DNA of 64,000 nucleotides from NCBI GenBank assembly GCA_027604185.1, contig JADGKB010000028.1, positions 1 to 64,000 on the forward strand, written 5' to 3'. This document shows positions 44,163-57,200 of the stretch, in pieces. This DNA comes from Boothiomyces macroporosus. Lineage: Eukaryota; Chytridiomycota; Chytridiomycetes; Rhizophydiales; Terramycetaceae. Position 1 is the first letter of the stretch. Each line of letters opens with the position of its first letter. The translations under genes were made by a program, and so were the position numbers. The notes under the pieces were generated by a model. That model ran no database searches. It had not been told where the DNA came from and saw only the letters and a program-made list of their open reading frames with translations.

Positions 44163-46240
44163 ATGCAGGATGATTTGTTAAAAGTCACACCAAATGAAGG
44201 AAGAGGGCACAGAAAAGTGGTTAGTATGGCTCCGTCGACAAGAGAACTCAATTCGAAAAGAAATAGTGTAGCTAGAAGTTCTTCTATTGCAGCAGATAGC
44301 CCAATAACTGGACATACTAGGGCGCCTAGCGCTTTAGGAACACAAATTAGTATAAGCCCTCTAAAGCTTCGGCTAAGCATATCCAGGAAGAAAACTATAA
44401 GAAACAATAGAATGAAAACGATATTTGAACGGCCAAAGATTTGCCATAACAAATACTGGGTAGTGTCGCTGGCGTTTTCAACGATATGCATTATATTAAT
44501 ATCTGTGTTTGGAATACTGAATGCGGATTTTAAAGGATTATTGTACCCTTACGATTACGATGGCAATCAGTGTGGAGTAACAGATGGCTTTTCTAACATG
44601 ATTAATCTTTATCACTTCAACCTATCTACCTATACTTCGTATACAGAATGTGTCAAGGACTGTCCCATTGATACTTCCATACTATGTCGGTACAATGTTA
44701 CACCCTCTTGGAATTCGACTGTACTAGCCCAGCAATTAGCTCAAGAAGAATGTGTGCATGCGATTCCATCCATGTCTGTGATGTATCAATGTGTCCCACA
44801 GATTAGCACTGCTGGCTTCAATCCCCTAGATGCAATGAAGGTTATCAACACTATCAATTCAGCCAATCGACCTTCACAAATTGTGAATGAAATTTTTAAT
44901 GGCGCTACAATTATTATAGGGTAAAAAAGATTTGATTTAGTGTTACAATACTGTCTGTTATTCTGGCAACCATTTGGTTCTTGCTCCTAATTAAAATCGG
45001 ACATAGCCTTATCCTAGCTTCCGTGTTTGTTATTATGACAAGTTTACTTGGAGTTACCGGATATTTATTGTATGCGTATCTCACATACAAGCTAAACGGG
45101 GTAACTACAGGAGTAGGGATTGCAGTAATAGACGCCAATTTATACAATCAAAACAACCTTTTATACGCAACTATTGGGTTAGGCGTGCTAATTCTGCTGG
45201 TATCATATTTTCTATTTTACTTTTGGAAGACGATTCAAATTTCTAGGAAGATTGTGATTGAAAGTGGCAAAGCCCTTAGCAAGATCAAGTTTGTTGTCCT
45301 ATTTTCCTTTATCGAATCCGTTATAGTCCTTATAATAACTGCCACCACTGCAATAGTAGTAGTTTCGCTATACGTATCTGCCCCCAGTGCTACTACTCCA
45401 ACTTTTCTTGTGGATTCATTGTATCCTTTTATTAATTTAGCGAATTTTTCGTTATATTATTCATGATTCTTATCTTAATATGGTATGTATGGGTTCTTTG
45501 CGTTATGTACACTGTGGGGATAACCACAATTAGTAGCGCTGTTGGCAAGTCCTATTGGCAGAAAATGGTAATTACTACTAACAAGAGACTGGAGCAAATA
45601 TTTCGCTATACAGCATGTTTATCCACACAGTTCGCTACCAGCTTGGGTCTATTGCAAAAGGCATTATAGCAATTCCAATTAACGAATTAGTCAAACTGAT
45701 AGAATTCGCAATTCGCCCAAATTTTGGAAAGGCTGAATTAGCAGAAGCGGCAGAAAAAGAAACCAAAGTTGACGGATTCTTTGAACAGATTGGTAGATTG
45801 ATGAAGGGAATCAACCCAGATGCCTTTATTGAAATGGCATTACATGGCGGAAGCTTTGTGGAAGCTGGTGTAATCGCACGCGCACTACTGCATGGCAATA
45901 CGAAAAGGTAATGGTTATTTGACAAAGCGTATCAGCAATTGGGACTATTAGTCGATATGTTTTGTGGCTGGGTGTTCTTGCCGTGCTGAGCGCTGATTTT
46001 GTTTTGGCAGCAGTGCTGATGGACGAGACGGGAATTACTCTTATAAGCAATCAGATTATCCCAATGGTAATCATTTTGGGATTCTCGCTTATCACAACCT
46101 ATGTAATTCTAGGGAACTTTGGAATTGCAGTTTCAACGATTTTATATTGCTATTGCGAGGATCTCGAACTAAATGATGGAAGTGCAGAGTCACCTTACCA
46201 AATGTCAGACTCTTTAAAACACTTATTGCATTTAATCTAA
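44163..46240 (+). CDS. Choline-transporter-like protein (CTL/SLC44, Pns1 type)
   Basis: A multi-pass membrane protein of the SLC44 family. Five exons over four 20-nt introns give 665 aa. The basic cytosolic N-terminus (~85 aa) is followed by TM1 and a Cys-rich outer loop with LLYPYDYDGNQCGV and YTECVKDCPID. Eight or more helices follow (VILATIWFLLLIKIG, IGLGVLILLVSYFLFYF). The C-terminus has the family mark YCYCEDLELNDGSAESPYQM. Intron 3 (45594-45613) must start GC rather than GT to give RLDMFIHTVRYQLGSIAKG. A possible extra in-frame 18-nt intron (45568-45585) has good signals and may or may not be removed. Confidence 0.9.
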
Positions 46241-46278
46241 TATAGAAAATTTTATATTTTTTATTCAAAGACTTGATA

Positions 46279-49200
46279 TTATCCAACCCAAACTCTAGCA
46301 TTGCGGAACAATCTCATCCAACCAGAATCATCACCCAATCCATCGTGGATAGTTCCCCAAGTGTTGGATACACCACGTACCACTCTTTCAGGATGAGGCA
46401 TTAAAACCAACACCCTTCCATCCTCTGATGTCAGGCCAGAAATAGACAAGTCACTTCCGTTAGGGTTGAATGGGTAGTGGTCACTTGAAGCCAAAGATCC
46501 ATTATTTTGAATGTATCGAAGGCCAATCAAGCCATTGCTGACAACGCTTTCTCGATCTTCTTTAGTTCTAAACTCGGCACGGCCTTCCCCATGAGCTACA
46601 GCCACTGGCAGTTTCGATCCGTTCATACCTTTAAACCAGAAACTAGTAGAGGATTGATCAACTTCAAGCAATGCAACCCTAGCTTCAAACTGCTCAGAAG
46701 CATTTCGTTTAAAGTTTGGCCACGATGACGCACCAGGTATCATTCCAGCTTCAGCTAATTGAGATAGCATTTGACATCCATTGCAAATACCAATCGCAAA
46801 AGTATCCTTTCTTTTGAAAAAGTTTGTAAATTCCTTTCTAGCGGATTCACTCAACAAAATGGATTTGGCCCATCCAGTTCCTGCACCAAGAACATCACCA
46901 TAAGAGAATCCACCAGGACATCCTAACCCAACAAAGGATTCTAAAGAAACCTTTCCTGATAATATATCCGACATGTGCACATCAACTGCAGTAAATCCAG
47001 CCCTATAGAATGAATAAGCCAATTCCATGAATGAATTGACACCTTGTTCACGCAGAATGGCTACCTTTGGTTTAACCTCAGACAAGCCGGCTGACAATAC
47101 AATATCCAATGAAGGATCAAAAGTTAATTCAGCTTTCAATCCAGGGTCTGATACATTTAGCAATGAATCATATTCGGCAACGGCGCAATCTGGATTATCT
47201 CTTCTAGCTTGCATTTGATACGAGGTTTCTGCCCAAACCCTTTGCAAATCAACTCTTTCGGCTTGGAACAATTTAACTTCATGAGCAATAATTGAGATAG
47301 ATTGCTTTGACGTGACCTTTCCTAAAACATGGACAGCATTTTCTAGGTTGGACAGTTTGGCATAATCTTTAAAGCTTTGAAGATCTTTTTCTTTGATTTG
47401 AACAACGGCACCAAGCTCTTCATTAAACAGACCAGAAATGACTTCATCATGTTTAGCTGATGCCAAATAAGATGAAAAGTCCAATTCGCATCCAAGGTGA
47501 CCGGCAAAACACATTTCCAAAATGGTGGTAAGTAAACCCCCATCTGAACGATCGTGGTAAGCCCAAATCAAATTTTCAGAAGTAGTCTTTCTTCCAAATT
47601 GAATCAATTGCCAAAAGTTCTTTAGCAATTCTGGGTCTTCAACATCTGGGCTATGTTTACCGAGCTTGTTGTAGACTTGTGCCAAACAACTTCCACCAAG
47701 ACGCTTCTTTCCTTTGGCCAAATCAATGAAAACCAACACACTTTCACCAATCTTTTCTACCGGTTGAAGAGTTGGAGTTAGAGTCAATCTAGCATCATCT
47801 ACAGGTCCATAAGCTGTAATAATAACACTCATTGGTGCAGTAACCGAGTTTTCAACGCCATTTGCATTCCATTTGGTTTTCATTGACATTGAATCCTTTC
47901 CAACAGGTATGGTCAATCCCAAAGTTGGACATAACTCCAATCCAATCGCTTTGACAGCTTCATAAATACCAGCACCTTCACCTTCATGAGCGGCAGCAGA
48001 CATCCAGTTGGCGGAAAGACGGACCGATTTCAAATCAGGAATGCTAGCAGCAACCAAATTAGTGAGAGATTCAGCAACAGCCATTCGTGCAGAAGCGGCA
48101 TGTGAGAGCAAGGCCAACGGAGATCTTTCTCCCATTGCCATAGCTTGACCAGAGTATTCAGTTGCTTCTGGTGAAGAAAGGATAACCGACACATCAGCAA
48201 CTGGTGTTTGCCAAGGTCCTACAAGTTGATCGCGGGCTACTAGCCCAGTAACGCTACGATCTCCAATCGTAATCAAGAAAGATTTTGAAGCAACAGTTGG
48301 TAGTGATAGTACTCTTCTAGTTGCCTCTAATACCGAAACAGTTTCTTCAAGTTTGAATTCCACTCTGTATGGGCTAACAGATTGCGCAATTCTATGCATC
48401 TTTGGGGCTTTGCCAAACAAAGTCGACATTGGAAGATCAATTGGTGTGGTTCCCAACAAGCTGTCTTTTAAAATTAGACGCTCTTCCTTTGTAGCGACAC
48501 CCACAATTCCATATGGACATCTTTCTCTTTCAGCAAAAGATTTGAATAGTTCCAAATCTTTATCAGAAACTGCCAATACATACCTTTCTTGAGATTCGTT
48601 ACACCAAATCTCCATTGGAGACATTGAAGGATCTGAACAAGGAACCAAGCGTAAATCAAAAATGGCACCCAGACCAGCATCGTGTACAAGCTCTGGCAAT
48701 GCATTGGATAAACCACCCGCACCGACATCATGAATGGCAATAATTGGGTTGGCTTCGCCTAAATTGGTGCATTGGTCAATAACCATTTGTGCCCTACGCT
48801 CCATTTCTGGGTTTTCACGCTGCACAGATGCGAAATCCAATTCTGCAGATGATTGACCATGCGCCATTGAAGAAGCAGCACCTCCTCCAAGGCCAATCAA
48901 CATTGCAGGACCACCCAGTACAATGATATGAGCACCAGGAGTAATTTTACGCTTTAAAATGTGCATTGGTCTAACTGCACCCATCCCACCTGCAATCATA
49001 ATTGGCTTGTGGTATCCTCTCCATTCAGAAGTGGTTTCTGTGATTGGAATTTGCTCTAGATATGTCCTGAAGTATCCATTAATCCCAGGTCTTCCGAATT
49101 CGTTATTGAATGCACATCCTCCAAGTGGTGCTTGAATCATGATATCAAATGAAGAGGATATGTGTTCAGGCTTTCCAGGATGCACCATTTCCCAAGGTTG

Positions 49201-50256
49201 AATGAATCCAGGAATCATTAAATTAGAAACAGTAAATCCGGTTAATCCAGCTTTAGTTTTAGAGCCTTGTCCAACAGCTGCTTCGTCACGAATTTCACCG
49301 CCAGACCCAGTTGCAGCTCCGGGGAACGGAGATACAGCGGTAGGATGATTATGCGTTTCCACTTTAATCAGAGTGTGAATTGCTTCTTTTGTAAATTCGT
49401 ATTCTTTGGTTTGATTATTAAAGGACAATCGGAGAGAAACAGGGCCATTCAGCACAGCAGCGTTGTCAGAATAAGCTGACAAGATGTTTTCAGGGTGTAA
49501 TTTAAAAGTATTTCTAATCATTGAGAATAAGGATGTGTCATATTGCTTTCCATCGATAGTCCATGATGCACCAAAGATCTTGTGACGACAGTGCTCGGAA
49601 TTTACTTGGGCAAACATCATCAATTCCACATCGGTTGGGTTTCTAGAAACTGACGAATTCAAGAACGCATCGACCAAGTAATCAATTTCATCTTCTGCTA
49701 AAGCTAAACCCCATTCCTGGTTTGCTTTTACCAACACTTGTCTAGGAGTAGGGCCATTCTTCCCAACGGCACCTAACAAATCTACCTGCTTTAATGGCTT
49801 TGGATTTCCATAAGTAAAGAATTCAGACTCTTTTGGAATAGTTTTAAATACTTGATGGGTCATTCGATCATGCAGGTGCGCGGAAATGTTTTTATAAGCT
49901 TCATCGGAAGTATCTGATGTCTGCACAAAGTAGACAGTCCCTCTTTCGATTCTTTTCACTTGGCTAAAACCACAAATATTTGCAATATCAGTTGCTTTTG
50001 ATGACCATGGAGAAATAGTTCCAGGGCGAGGCAATGAAATGAAAATCTGCCATCCATTAATCTGCTTGCGGGCCAACAATGAATCCAACAAGTCGTTTTT
50101 CGATTGTTTTCCCAAGAGAGACTCGAGATTCACTTGTCCGTCAGCTTGAACCAAATGCAGATGATAGGCTTGGATTGATTGGACTCCAGGTAATTGGGCC
50201 AGCAGATTCTTGGCTCTGAATTCCGATATGGCGGTTGATCCGGTCAAAACAAACAT
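46279..50256 (-). CDS. ADE6: Phosphoribosylformylglycinamidine synthase (FGAM synthase)
   Basis: Fourth step of de novo purine synthesis: FGAR, glutamine and ATP to FGAM. One exon of 1,325 aa with the full eukaryotic layout: PurS-like N-terminus, linker ([36 protein letters not shown]), two synthetase halves ([60 protein letters not shown]), and the C-terminal glutaminase with the nucleophile in [15 protein letters not shown] and the triad His in [11 protein letters not shown]. No introns in 4 kb, in contrast to its neighbours. Confidence 0.98.
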   Translation of the reverse strand: MFVLTGSTAISEFRAKNLLAQLPGVQSIQAYHLHLVQADGQVNLESLLGKQSKNDLLDSLLARKQINGWQIFISLPRPGTISPWSSKATDIANICGFSQVKRIERGTVYFVQTSDTSDEAYKNISAHLHDRMTHQVFKTIPKESEFFTYGNPKPLKQVDLLGAVGKNGPTPRQVLVKANQEWGLALAEDEIDYLVDAFLNSSVSRNPTDVELMMFAQVNSEHCRHKIFGASWTIDGKQYDTSLFSMIRNTFKLHPENILSAYSDNAAVLNGPVSLRLSFNNQTKEYEFTKEAIHTLIKVETHNHPTAVSPFPGAATGSGGEIRDEAAVGQGSKTKAGLTGFTVSNLMIPGFIQPWEMVHPGKPEHISSSFDIMIQAPLGGCAFNNEFGRPGINGYFRTYLEQIPITETTSEWRGYHKPIMIAGGMGAVRPMHILKRKITPGAHIIVLGGPAMLIGLGGGAASSMAHGQSSAELDFASVQRENPEMERRAQMVIDQCTNLGEANPIIAIHDVGAGGLSNALPELVHDAGLGAIFDLRLVPCSDPSMSPMEIWCNESQERYVLAVSDKDLELFKSFAERERCPYGIVGVATKEERLILKDSLLGTTPIDLPMSTLFGKAPKMHRIAQSVSPYRVEFKLEETVSVLEATRRVLSLPTVASKSFLITIGDRSVTGLVARDQLVGPWQTPVADVSVILSSPEATEYSGQAMAMGERSPLALLSHAASARMAVAESLTNLVAASIPDLKSVRLSANWMSAAAHEGEGAGIYEAVKAIGLELCPTLGLTIPVGKDSMSMKTKWNANGVENSVTAPMSVIITAYGPVDDARLTLTPTLQPVEKIGESVLVFIDLAKGKKRLGGSCLAQVYNKLGKHSPDVEDPELLKNFWQLIQFGRKTTSENLIWAYHDRSDGGLLTTILEMCFAGHLGCELDFSSYLASAKHDEVISGLFNEELGAVVQIKEKDLQSFKDYAKLSNLENAVHVLGKVTSKQSISIIAHEVKLFQAERVDLQRVWAETSYQMQARRDNPDCAVAEYDSLLNVSDPGLKAELTFDPSLDIVLSAGLSEVKPKVAILREQGVNSFMELAYSFYRAGFTAVDVHMSDILSGKVSLESFVGLGCPGGFSYGDVLGAGTGWAKSILLSESARKEFTNFFKRKDTFAIGICNGCQMLSQLAEAGMIPGASSWPNFKRNASEQFEARVALLEVDQSSTSFWFKGMNGSKLPVAVAHGEGRAEFRTKEDRESVVSNGLIGLRYIQNNGSLASSDHYPFNPNGSDLSISGLTSEDGRVLVLMPHPERVVRGVSNTWGTIHDGLGDDSGWMRLFRNARVWVG

Positions 50257-50654
50257 CTAGGTTAGAGTCACGGGTACTTTTCTTTAGTGATGAGTTTGTT
50301 TTTCTGAAAAAAAAATTGAAAAAGAAAATTGCTAAATTGGCGCGATTGAGAAAAAGAAAATTTACTTTTTGGGATTCACTCTATTCATTTGAAAGAATTC
50401 CAACCAGGGTGCACTACGTGATTGACTGAATACGTTTCTTTCCAGCTATTCGATTTTCTAATTAGAATTGGAATTGATGTTGGCTCACTGCCCACTCTTC
50501 TTTTTTCAATAAATCATTAGTGATTACCAAGTGTGGCAAAAAGAGCACTAATGGGATTTAAAGTTGCATAAAAGTATAATTGGGGTTTACTATATAAATC
50601 CTCCGATAAGAGGTGATAAGAACGTGTCTGCTTAATTTTTTAGTTTTTAAAAAA
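50257..50654. promoter_or_regulatory. Divergent FGAM synthase/glycogenin intergenic region
   Basis: About 400 bp between two start codons. TATATAAA lies at 50591-50598, 57 bp before the glycogenin ATG, and may be its TATA box. Nearer the purine gene are A-rich tracts around 50310-50330. A small plus ORF (to 50429) overlapping the start of FGAM synthase looks like chance. Confidence 0.4.
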
Positions 50655-52075
50655 ATGACTTTTGCTTTCGCAACCCTCCTCACATCAGATTTATATCTCC
50701 CTGGAGCTCTGGTATGGTTAAAATCACTCAAGCAATTCACGAAATATCCGGCAATTGTTATTGCTACAAAGAACTTGGCTGATACGACAAATTCTATTAT
50801 TCAAAAGCAATTCGATTCCGTGTTCCATGTAGACACTATAAAATCAGGTGATTCTGCCAATTTGGAATTATTAGGAAGGCCAGACTTGTTTGATACATTT
50901 ACCAAGATACATGTTTTTGATTCAAATTTACCATTTGAGAAAATCTGCTTTATGGATTCAGATACACTGGTATTACAAAATATTGATGATGTATTTGATT
51001 ATATACAAGGAGATGTTGTATTCGCTGCAGCACCGGACATTGGATGGCCAGATTGCTTTAACTCTGGCGTGTTCGTATTGAAACCAGATCAAAAAGCATT
51101 TGGCGACTTGAAAGATTTCGCTGCAAATAAGTCCAGTTTTGATGGTAATCATTTCTAACGTAGGTGGAGACCAAGGGCTATTAAATTCCTATTTTTGTAA
51201 TTGGTCTACTGGATCTGATGGCAAGACTGCCAGATTACCATTTGGATATAATGTTACCCCATCAACATTGTATTCTTATTTGCCTGCCTTCAATCATTTC
51301 AAAGACCAGATTAGAGTAGTCCATTTTATCGGTTTAAACAAGCCATGGAAATTGAACAGAAACTATGATGGAAGCCTGGTATATTAGTAATTATATTTAA
51401 CAATAGCGGGGATGCTTCTGAACACACTTTGAGCCTTATTCAACACTGGTGGAGTATCTTTGATTACAATGATATTCATTTGATCCTAAAGGACATGGTA
51501 TTGGATAGGGACTGGTCCAGAGTAATCAATAACTGATATAGTATGTAAAACCAGAGATCCAAAGCTCTTTTCATTCTGCAAACTCTTTCCAGCTTGTTGA
51601 CCAAGCCACTCAATCATTCAATAATTATAAAGTAGATTGGAATCAAAATGAGCTTGGACCTTACAAGCTCAAACTTGCTACTAAATTAGCATCAGGGGCA
51701 ACTGCACTTCCTAAAAAACAAAAGAAGGAAAAATCGCCAAACAGTATTTCCTTTTATTCCACGCGTCCTGCTTCACCCACCAAATCCCAAAAGTCCTCTG
51801 CATCTCCTACCAGTATAATAGATCCCGTACCTGTAATCAAGGATATCAATGGAATGTATGAGCCTGGCTCTGTGATGACTAGAGTAGAATCTAAGTCTGA
51901 ACTATCTGAATTCCATGAATATAACATTGATTGGAATCCTCAAGAACTGTTGGGAAGGCCAACTGCTATCCCAACAGTACATGATGTCAAAGTAAATCCT
52001 TTAGCTGGTAAAACTATTATCAAGACTGATAGCTTTACCATCACATCTGATGGTTTAATCCACTATCATGATTAA
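50655..52075 (+). CDS. Glycogenin-like glucosyltransferase (GT8)
   Basis: Primes glycogen synthesis by self-glucosylation. Four exons over introns of 19, 20 and 20 nt give 453 aa. The GT8 core: FATLLTSDLYLPGALVWLKS, FDTFTKIHVFDSNLPFEKIC, the metal-binding DSD in CFMDSDTLVLQNID, CFNSGVFVLKPD, and GGDQGLLNSYF joined over intron 1, then HFIGLNKPW. A disordered Ser/Pro/Lys linker follows. Two similar short motifs, VDWNQNELGPYKL and IDWNPQELLGRPT, flank the linker. Glycogenins usually end in one glycogen-synthase-binding motif; here the motif appears doubled. The acceptor tyrosine was not assigned. Confidence 0.9.
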
Positions 52076-52190
52076 GTAAATGTTTTGTTTTTTATTACTA
52101 GTAGTTTTTCTTTAGTTGGTATTGAACAATTGCGAGTCTAACAGGTCAAATGAGATGTAGCGCCAAAACACGTGATAAAATGGATATATT

Positions 52191-53020
52191 TCAGAGAAGG
52201 TAATCAATAATCAACAGTAAAAGACTAGATATGATAAAGAAATAAAAAACCCAGTACCTGCTCCCTCCAAATATTTCTCTAGTTTTTTTCAATATCCCTA
52301 CACCAGCACTAATATTATTCTCTATTATTTCAGCATCCATCTGTATGTTCTTTGTGGTTTCTAATTGAGTATCCAAATGCATATTTAATTCTTGCTGCAT
52401 CTGTACAATTTCTTGTATCTTTTGATTCGCTTGTCTATGTTAATGAATAGTACTCTATTTGATTTAGGGATTGTTTGTAATCCTGAATTAGCTGCTTGTT
52501 TTCCATTTCTAGTAATTGGATAGTTTCTGGATCTAAATCATCTTCTTCAACAGGGATATCTTTTACTACAGTAGCAGTTTTAAAAGTCTGCGGTTTAAAC
52601 AAGGAGCGCTGTGAATCTAATGATTTTAAAATCTCAACTGCTAAACTCAATTGGTGATTCAAAGATTCCTTGATTTCATTATTAATTCGACATTCACAAT
52701 TGGTGCCTGAATTAATATAAATTACTCTTGATTTCATTCTGTAATTCCTTGATCCTTGATTGTAGCTGAAGGTAAAATGCATTCTTTTGGTTGCTTGTCA
52801 TTTCAAACACCATCCTTGGCGAAGGTAAATCCACTTCAATCTGATCAACAGTAAACGAAATATTTAGAAAAGGCTTCCTTATCAAATGTAAATAGCATTT
52901 GAATTTGAATATTCTGGAATTGATTTCCTTGAATTTGACGATCCTGTTTTTCTTTGGTTTTGATAATATTGGAGGATTGAATTTCTTTGTTTCTGTAAAG
53001 AATTCCAAGGTTCGATCCAT
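52191..53020 (-). CDS. UFE1: Syntaxin-18/Ufe1-like ER Qa-SNARE
   Basis: A target SNARE for Golgi-to-ER retrograde transport. Three exons over two 19-nt introns give 263 aa. N-terminus MDRTLEFFTETKKFNP as in syntaxin 18. The block LEMENKQLIQDYKQSLNQIE, just before the SNARE helix, matches syntaxin 18 closely. The SNARE helix runs about residues 175-235 (QKIQEIVQMQQELNMHLDTQ). The C-terminal anchor is YWVFYFFIISSLLLLIIDYL. An upstream in-frame ATG at 53035 would add five residues. Other ER SNAREs (Use1, Sec20) fit less well. Confidence 0.8.
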
Positions 53021-53216
53021 GATTGTAAAATTCAAAATTGCTTTTTTTACAAGTGCATTCTTGTTGAATCTCTTGCTTTGATATCAGCTGATTGTATTCA
53101 TGATTCTTGACGATTTACTATCTTTAACCACCCCACTAACTACCATGTGAAAAATCAACTTTGAAAGAATGAATATCTCTATAGAATTAAAGTTTATTTA
53201 AGGTTTGAATAATTTT

Positions 53217-54163
53217 ATGCTGGTGCAGGCCAACTTGCAACTTCCACTTTTTTCACTCTGTAAAATGCATCAGGAATTCTTGAAAAAGATTTTGGCTGTA
53301 AACAGCAAATGGATCCAGCATGCACTGAAACCAATGAAATCAAGAAATTCAAATATTTACATTTACGGGACTAGCAAGTTGCTCTTACCAATTAAATCCC
53401 AGATCCCATTTTCAAATAAATTCGAATACCAGTATCCGGCAACACTAATGTTTAACCAATTATGGAATGTAATTGAAGAGGGAGAATTAAAAGTATTATT
53501 GGATTTTGAAAAGAACGAAAAAGATTGGCTGCAGGAATACTACCAGGAATACAATTCTTGTTTGAAGATAACAAAGTAATCATTTACTAAAAAGATTTGA
53601 TTTGGATGAATATTATGAAATTACTAGAGAGAAAATTAGTAAAAAGAATGAACATGTGGATTTGACTTTGGGTACTAATTGCTAATTCAGGGTTGCCAGA
53701 TGACTGGGTTGATTTGATGACTTTTAATTTGCCTTTCTGGGATATAGTTGAATTAACAAGATTGATGGAAATTTACAAAGAACCAGTGGACTCTCTTGTA
53801 TTGGAAAGCATAGACTATGTAGGAATGGACCCAACCCTAATTGATTCACTAGTCCAAAAAAGAGAATTGAAAGATATCGCCTCAAAATTACAAGATTTCT
53901 ATTTAAATTTGTGCAATACTACACTACAGGAAATTAAAAATGAAAATACACCAAATATACAACTAAATTCTTTGATCCAAAAACAGTTAATATCCCCAGA
54001 GCACTACAAAACTTTTCTTGACATTACTGGCAGTGATAGACAGCAAGTTATCGCTAACCATTTGGTAAAGCAAATCAAAGGAGGAGATTATTTAATTGTA
54101 ACTGATAGAAGTGTTGTTCCTATGTTAGAAGAGCTGCTATGGGATCTTGGATATGAGAAATAA
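53217..54163 (+). CDS. Unrecognised 302-aa protein
   Basis: Three exons over two 19-nt introns (ends TACTAAAAAG and GCTAATTCAG) give 302 aa from the ATG at 53217. The sequence is helical and lacks membrane segments: WLQEYYQEYNSCLKITKFDL across intron 1 and DLTLGLPDDWVDLMTFNLPF across intron 2. The N-terminus is free of acids for about 18 residues (MLVQANLQLPLFSLCKMHQE), which might be a weak mitochondrial signal. No family recognised. Its stop is 44 bp from the convergent dynein stop. Confidence 0.6.
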
Positions 54164-54207
54164 ATTTCTATATTATTTTTGAAGGAGTATTATTAATAAA
54201 GAATTTA

Positions 54208-57200
54208 TTAACTGGTGGAACATAATAATGCTATTCCTCTCATTATCCAATAATCTGGGTTTTGAACAGTCTTGAGTTCAATGTCAAAGATATAGTTTTG
54301 GTCAGTTCTTCTTGGTCGCTTATAAACAGGGCATCTGTACATCTTTGGATCTCCTTCATCTGTAGAGTTGATTGCACTGACATGTATCACTGGCATACTC
54401 TGGAAACTGACTTTTGGTTGCGATTCTGTCAGTCTGATATTCTTTCTATCCCATCCAGCACCTTCGATAAACAAACCATTAATATACAATCCTTCAGCTG
54501 GTTGGGCAGTGATGTCTTCCTTCATTTGTTTCATTACTTCTGGCGCTAGTTTCACACCATCTAAAGCCCAACCGTTGTGGGCTCTAGTGATTTCTTGTCT
54601 GATTGCAGTCAAGAAACCTTGAGGGTTGAAGAAACCAGGCAACCAAAAGACTAGCGGCCTTCCATCATATAACCATGTGTGGAACTGTGCGGCCCTGGCA
54701 AGGAATTCAGAGTACCACAAACCAATTGTTGCACTCTGCCATGATATTTTGGCCCATGTTGCTGGAACTACTGCATCATATAACGAATCCAAAGCATTTT
54801 GTAAACTTGCAGCCATGATAATTGTACCGTCAATCGCCAATTTCAGATCAGATAGAGTATTCTTTACCGCGGAAATCACATTCTGCATTCGGTCAATTTC
54901 TTGTCCGAGGAAAATACTAAGTGGTTTGTTGGCACCCTGTTTTTGCAATAGAATCTTTGTTCTGTTCTTGTCAAATGATTCTGGTAGCTTGCTAAGCAGA
55001 TCATTTGCCATTTTCTTTACCGCATCTTCCCTTGTTTCTCCAGTGCCAGTGTTACTATCTTTTGGTTGAATTGACATGATGGTTTCTAAAATTAAAAATA
55101 TGTACCAAGCATCTTTTGCGATTCTTTAGTTTGGCATGAGATATCTGCATTTGGATGTAATCCAAACACATCAGGCGTATCTGTCAATGGTAGAGATTCA
55201 ATGGAGGTTCGGTATTCTTCAACAGTCTTCAAGTGTGGAATCACATAGCCTTTATAAAAGTTGAAGTTTTCCAAAAACATGTGGTCGCCGAACCAAACCT
55301 TACCATAGGTTGCCAATAATCGTCTAAAATTATTAATTAATTACCTATCAAAATCATCAGTTACTCTGCCACCGTAGTGTACTTCACAGAACATGTATCT
55401 AGCAGTAGTCCATGAAATGTTAGCTCTTGGTGCCAATTCATCCACATGGTTTTGAACAAATTGTACACTAGCGGCTAAATCACTCTGGTTGAATTCATAA
55501 GGAATATTCCATCCCAAAGGGCCAAACTTTCTTCTCTCTTGTACTACAGAATGCAAGAACGCCAGCCCATAAATCAGTGGTTTGTATTGGGGTCTCGCAC
55601 TCATATCCAGCATATCTTGAGTCAGCCAAGCATAGGTTCTCTTTAGACCGGCTTTTAGACCTTGAGGAGGTTCGTTCGTAAATTTGATTGACATTTGAAG
55701 GAATGTGATTGGAAACTTTGGACTGACGTCGGTAGTAATCCATAATCTAAACTTTTCATCAATAGTTTCCGTTTCCAGAATTAAGCCTAGCAGTTCATCC
55801 ATGAAAGGCAGACCCAAATGGCAGTTTTGTAGTAGCGCCCAACCACCGTTGGTCATGAATGCAGATAATAATTTTCTTGCATGCACTTCCTGGCCCTGGC
55901 CCATGGAAATGGCTTTGCAGTCAATCTTGTGTTTCTTTGCCAAGTTTTCAATATCAGCGGACGGATCAGAACCCTGAGAAAGCAAACAAATCATCGGAGT
56001 TCTATTGGTAGACTCGCTCAGTAGCGCATCCAAATCCAAAATTTGTGCTTCGGCGAATCTTGTGGACATTGATGAAGCAATGTATTGACGAGACATCATC
56101 ACTGTGCGGTCCAAACACCATGATCTTACAAGCAAGAGTCTTCTGAATGCATCCAGAGAGTTTTGGTATCCACTTGGAAGTACTTCGTTTTCTGGAGAAT
56201 CTTTTTCGTACCACGACTTCCACGCTTTTTCATTCTTTCCAACCTGGTTCAGGATATCATTAAACCCAGGCATTTTGCTGAGTGCAACAAGGTTGAGCCA
56301 TGTCATGTCTGGAATCCAGTTGAATGGTTTCTTGACCACTGTATTGATATCCAATGCTGCACCTCCCTTGATCAGACATCTAAATTCTTCATGTGTCACC
56401 TTATTCATTGAAATATCAATCTTGATTGCCATCAGCAATACATAAAGAACCTTGTGGATTTCGTAGAGACCTCTAGCAATATAGGAGAATGATCTGAATG
56501 TGCAGTACTCGATGATGTTTTGAATTCTCTTGCTCGGAATTGGGGATGGGGCTCCCAACTCCATACTTTCGTCGAATAGCTGCAAGAATTGCTTGAGAGA
56601 CGTCTGGTACATTACATTGACCATGCTCATTTCAGCAACCAAAAAGTAAAGGATGGAACCTCTACTTGCAACCGGTCTGTATTCTTCTCTGGCAATACCA
56701 ATCTTCTTTTGAGTTTCAGCTGCAACCACTAGCTTTTCGTTAACTTCTTCAGCAGTTGTCTTTGTCACTGCCAGAACTTCGATAAGAGATTCATCATCCA
56801 CTAAGGAGCCTTTTGTGGATGTTAATCTTTCAAGCAAGTTATCTTCAAGCTGCTTCATTTTTCTCTTGTTTCCATTTACTTCCTCCATTAGTTTAGCCCT
56901 TTCGGTTTCCAATTCCTGTTTTTCTTTCATGATTACGCGACCAAGCAACTGCTCTTCCAAACCTTTGCTGGTTACAGTAAAATCAATTACAGAGCATTTG
57001 GCATAGATTTCTGGGTTGTAGTTTGGATTAGGCAGTTTAGTTGTGATATAAAGGTAGAAGCCTTCTTGCCAATCAATTTCCTTGTCTCCAAACAGAACTT
57101 TGTAACCCCTACCAGCTTTGATCAAGTTCTTTTCAAGAATGTTATCAAGTGTAGGATCCAAGGATTCTTCAACGTCTTCAATCAAAAGTGGGCGCCCTTG

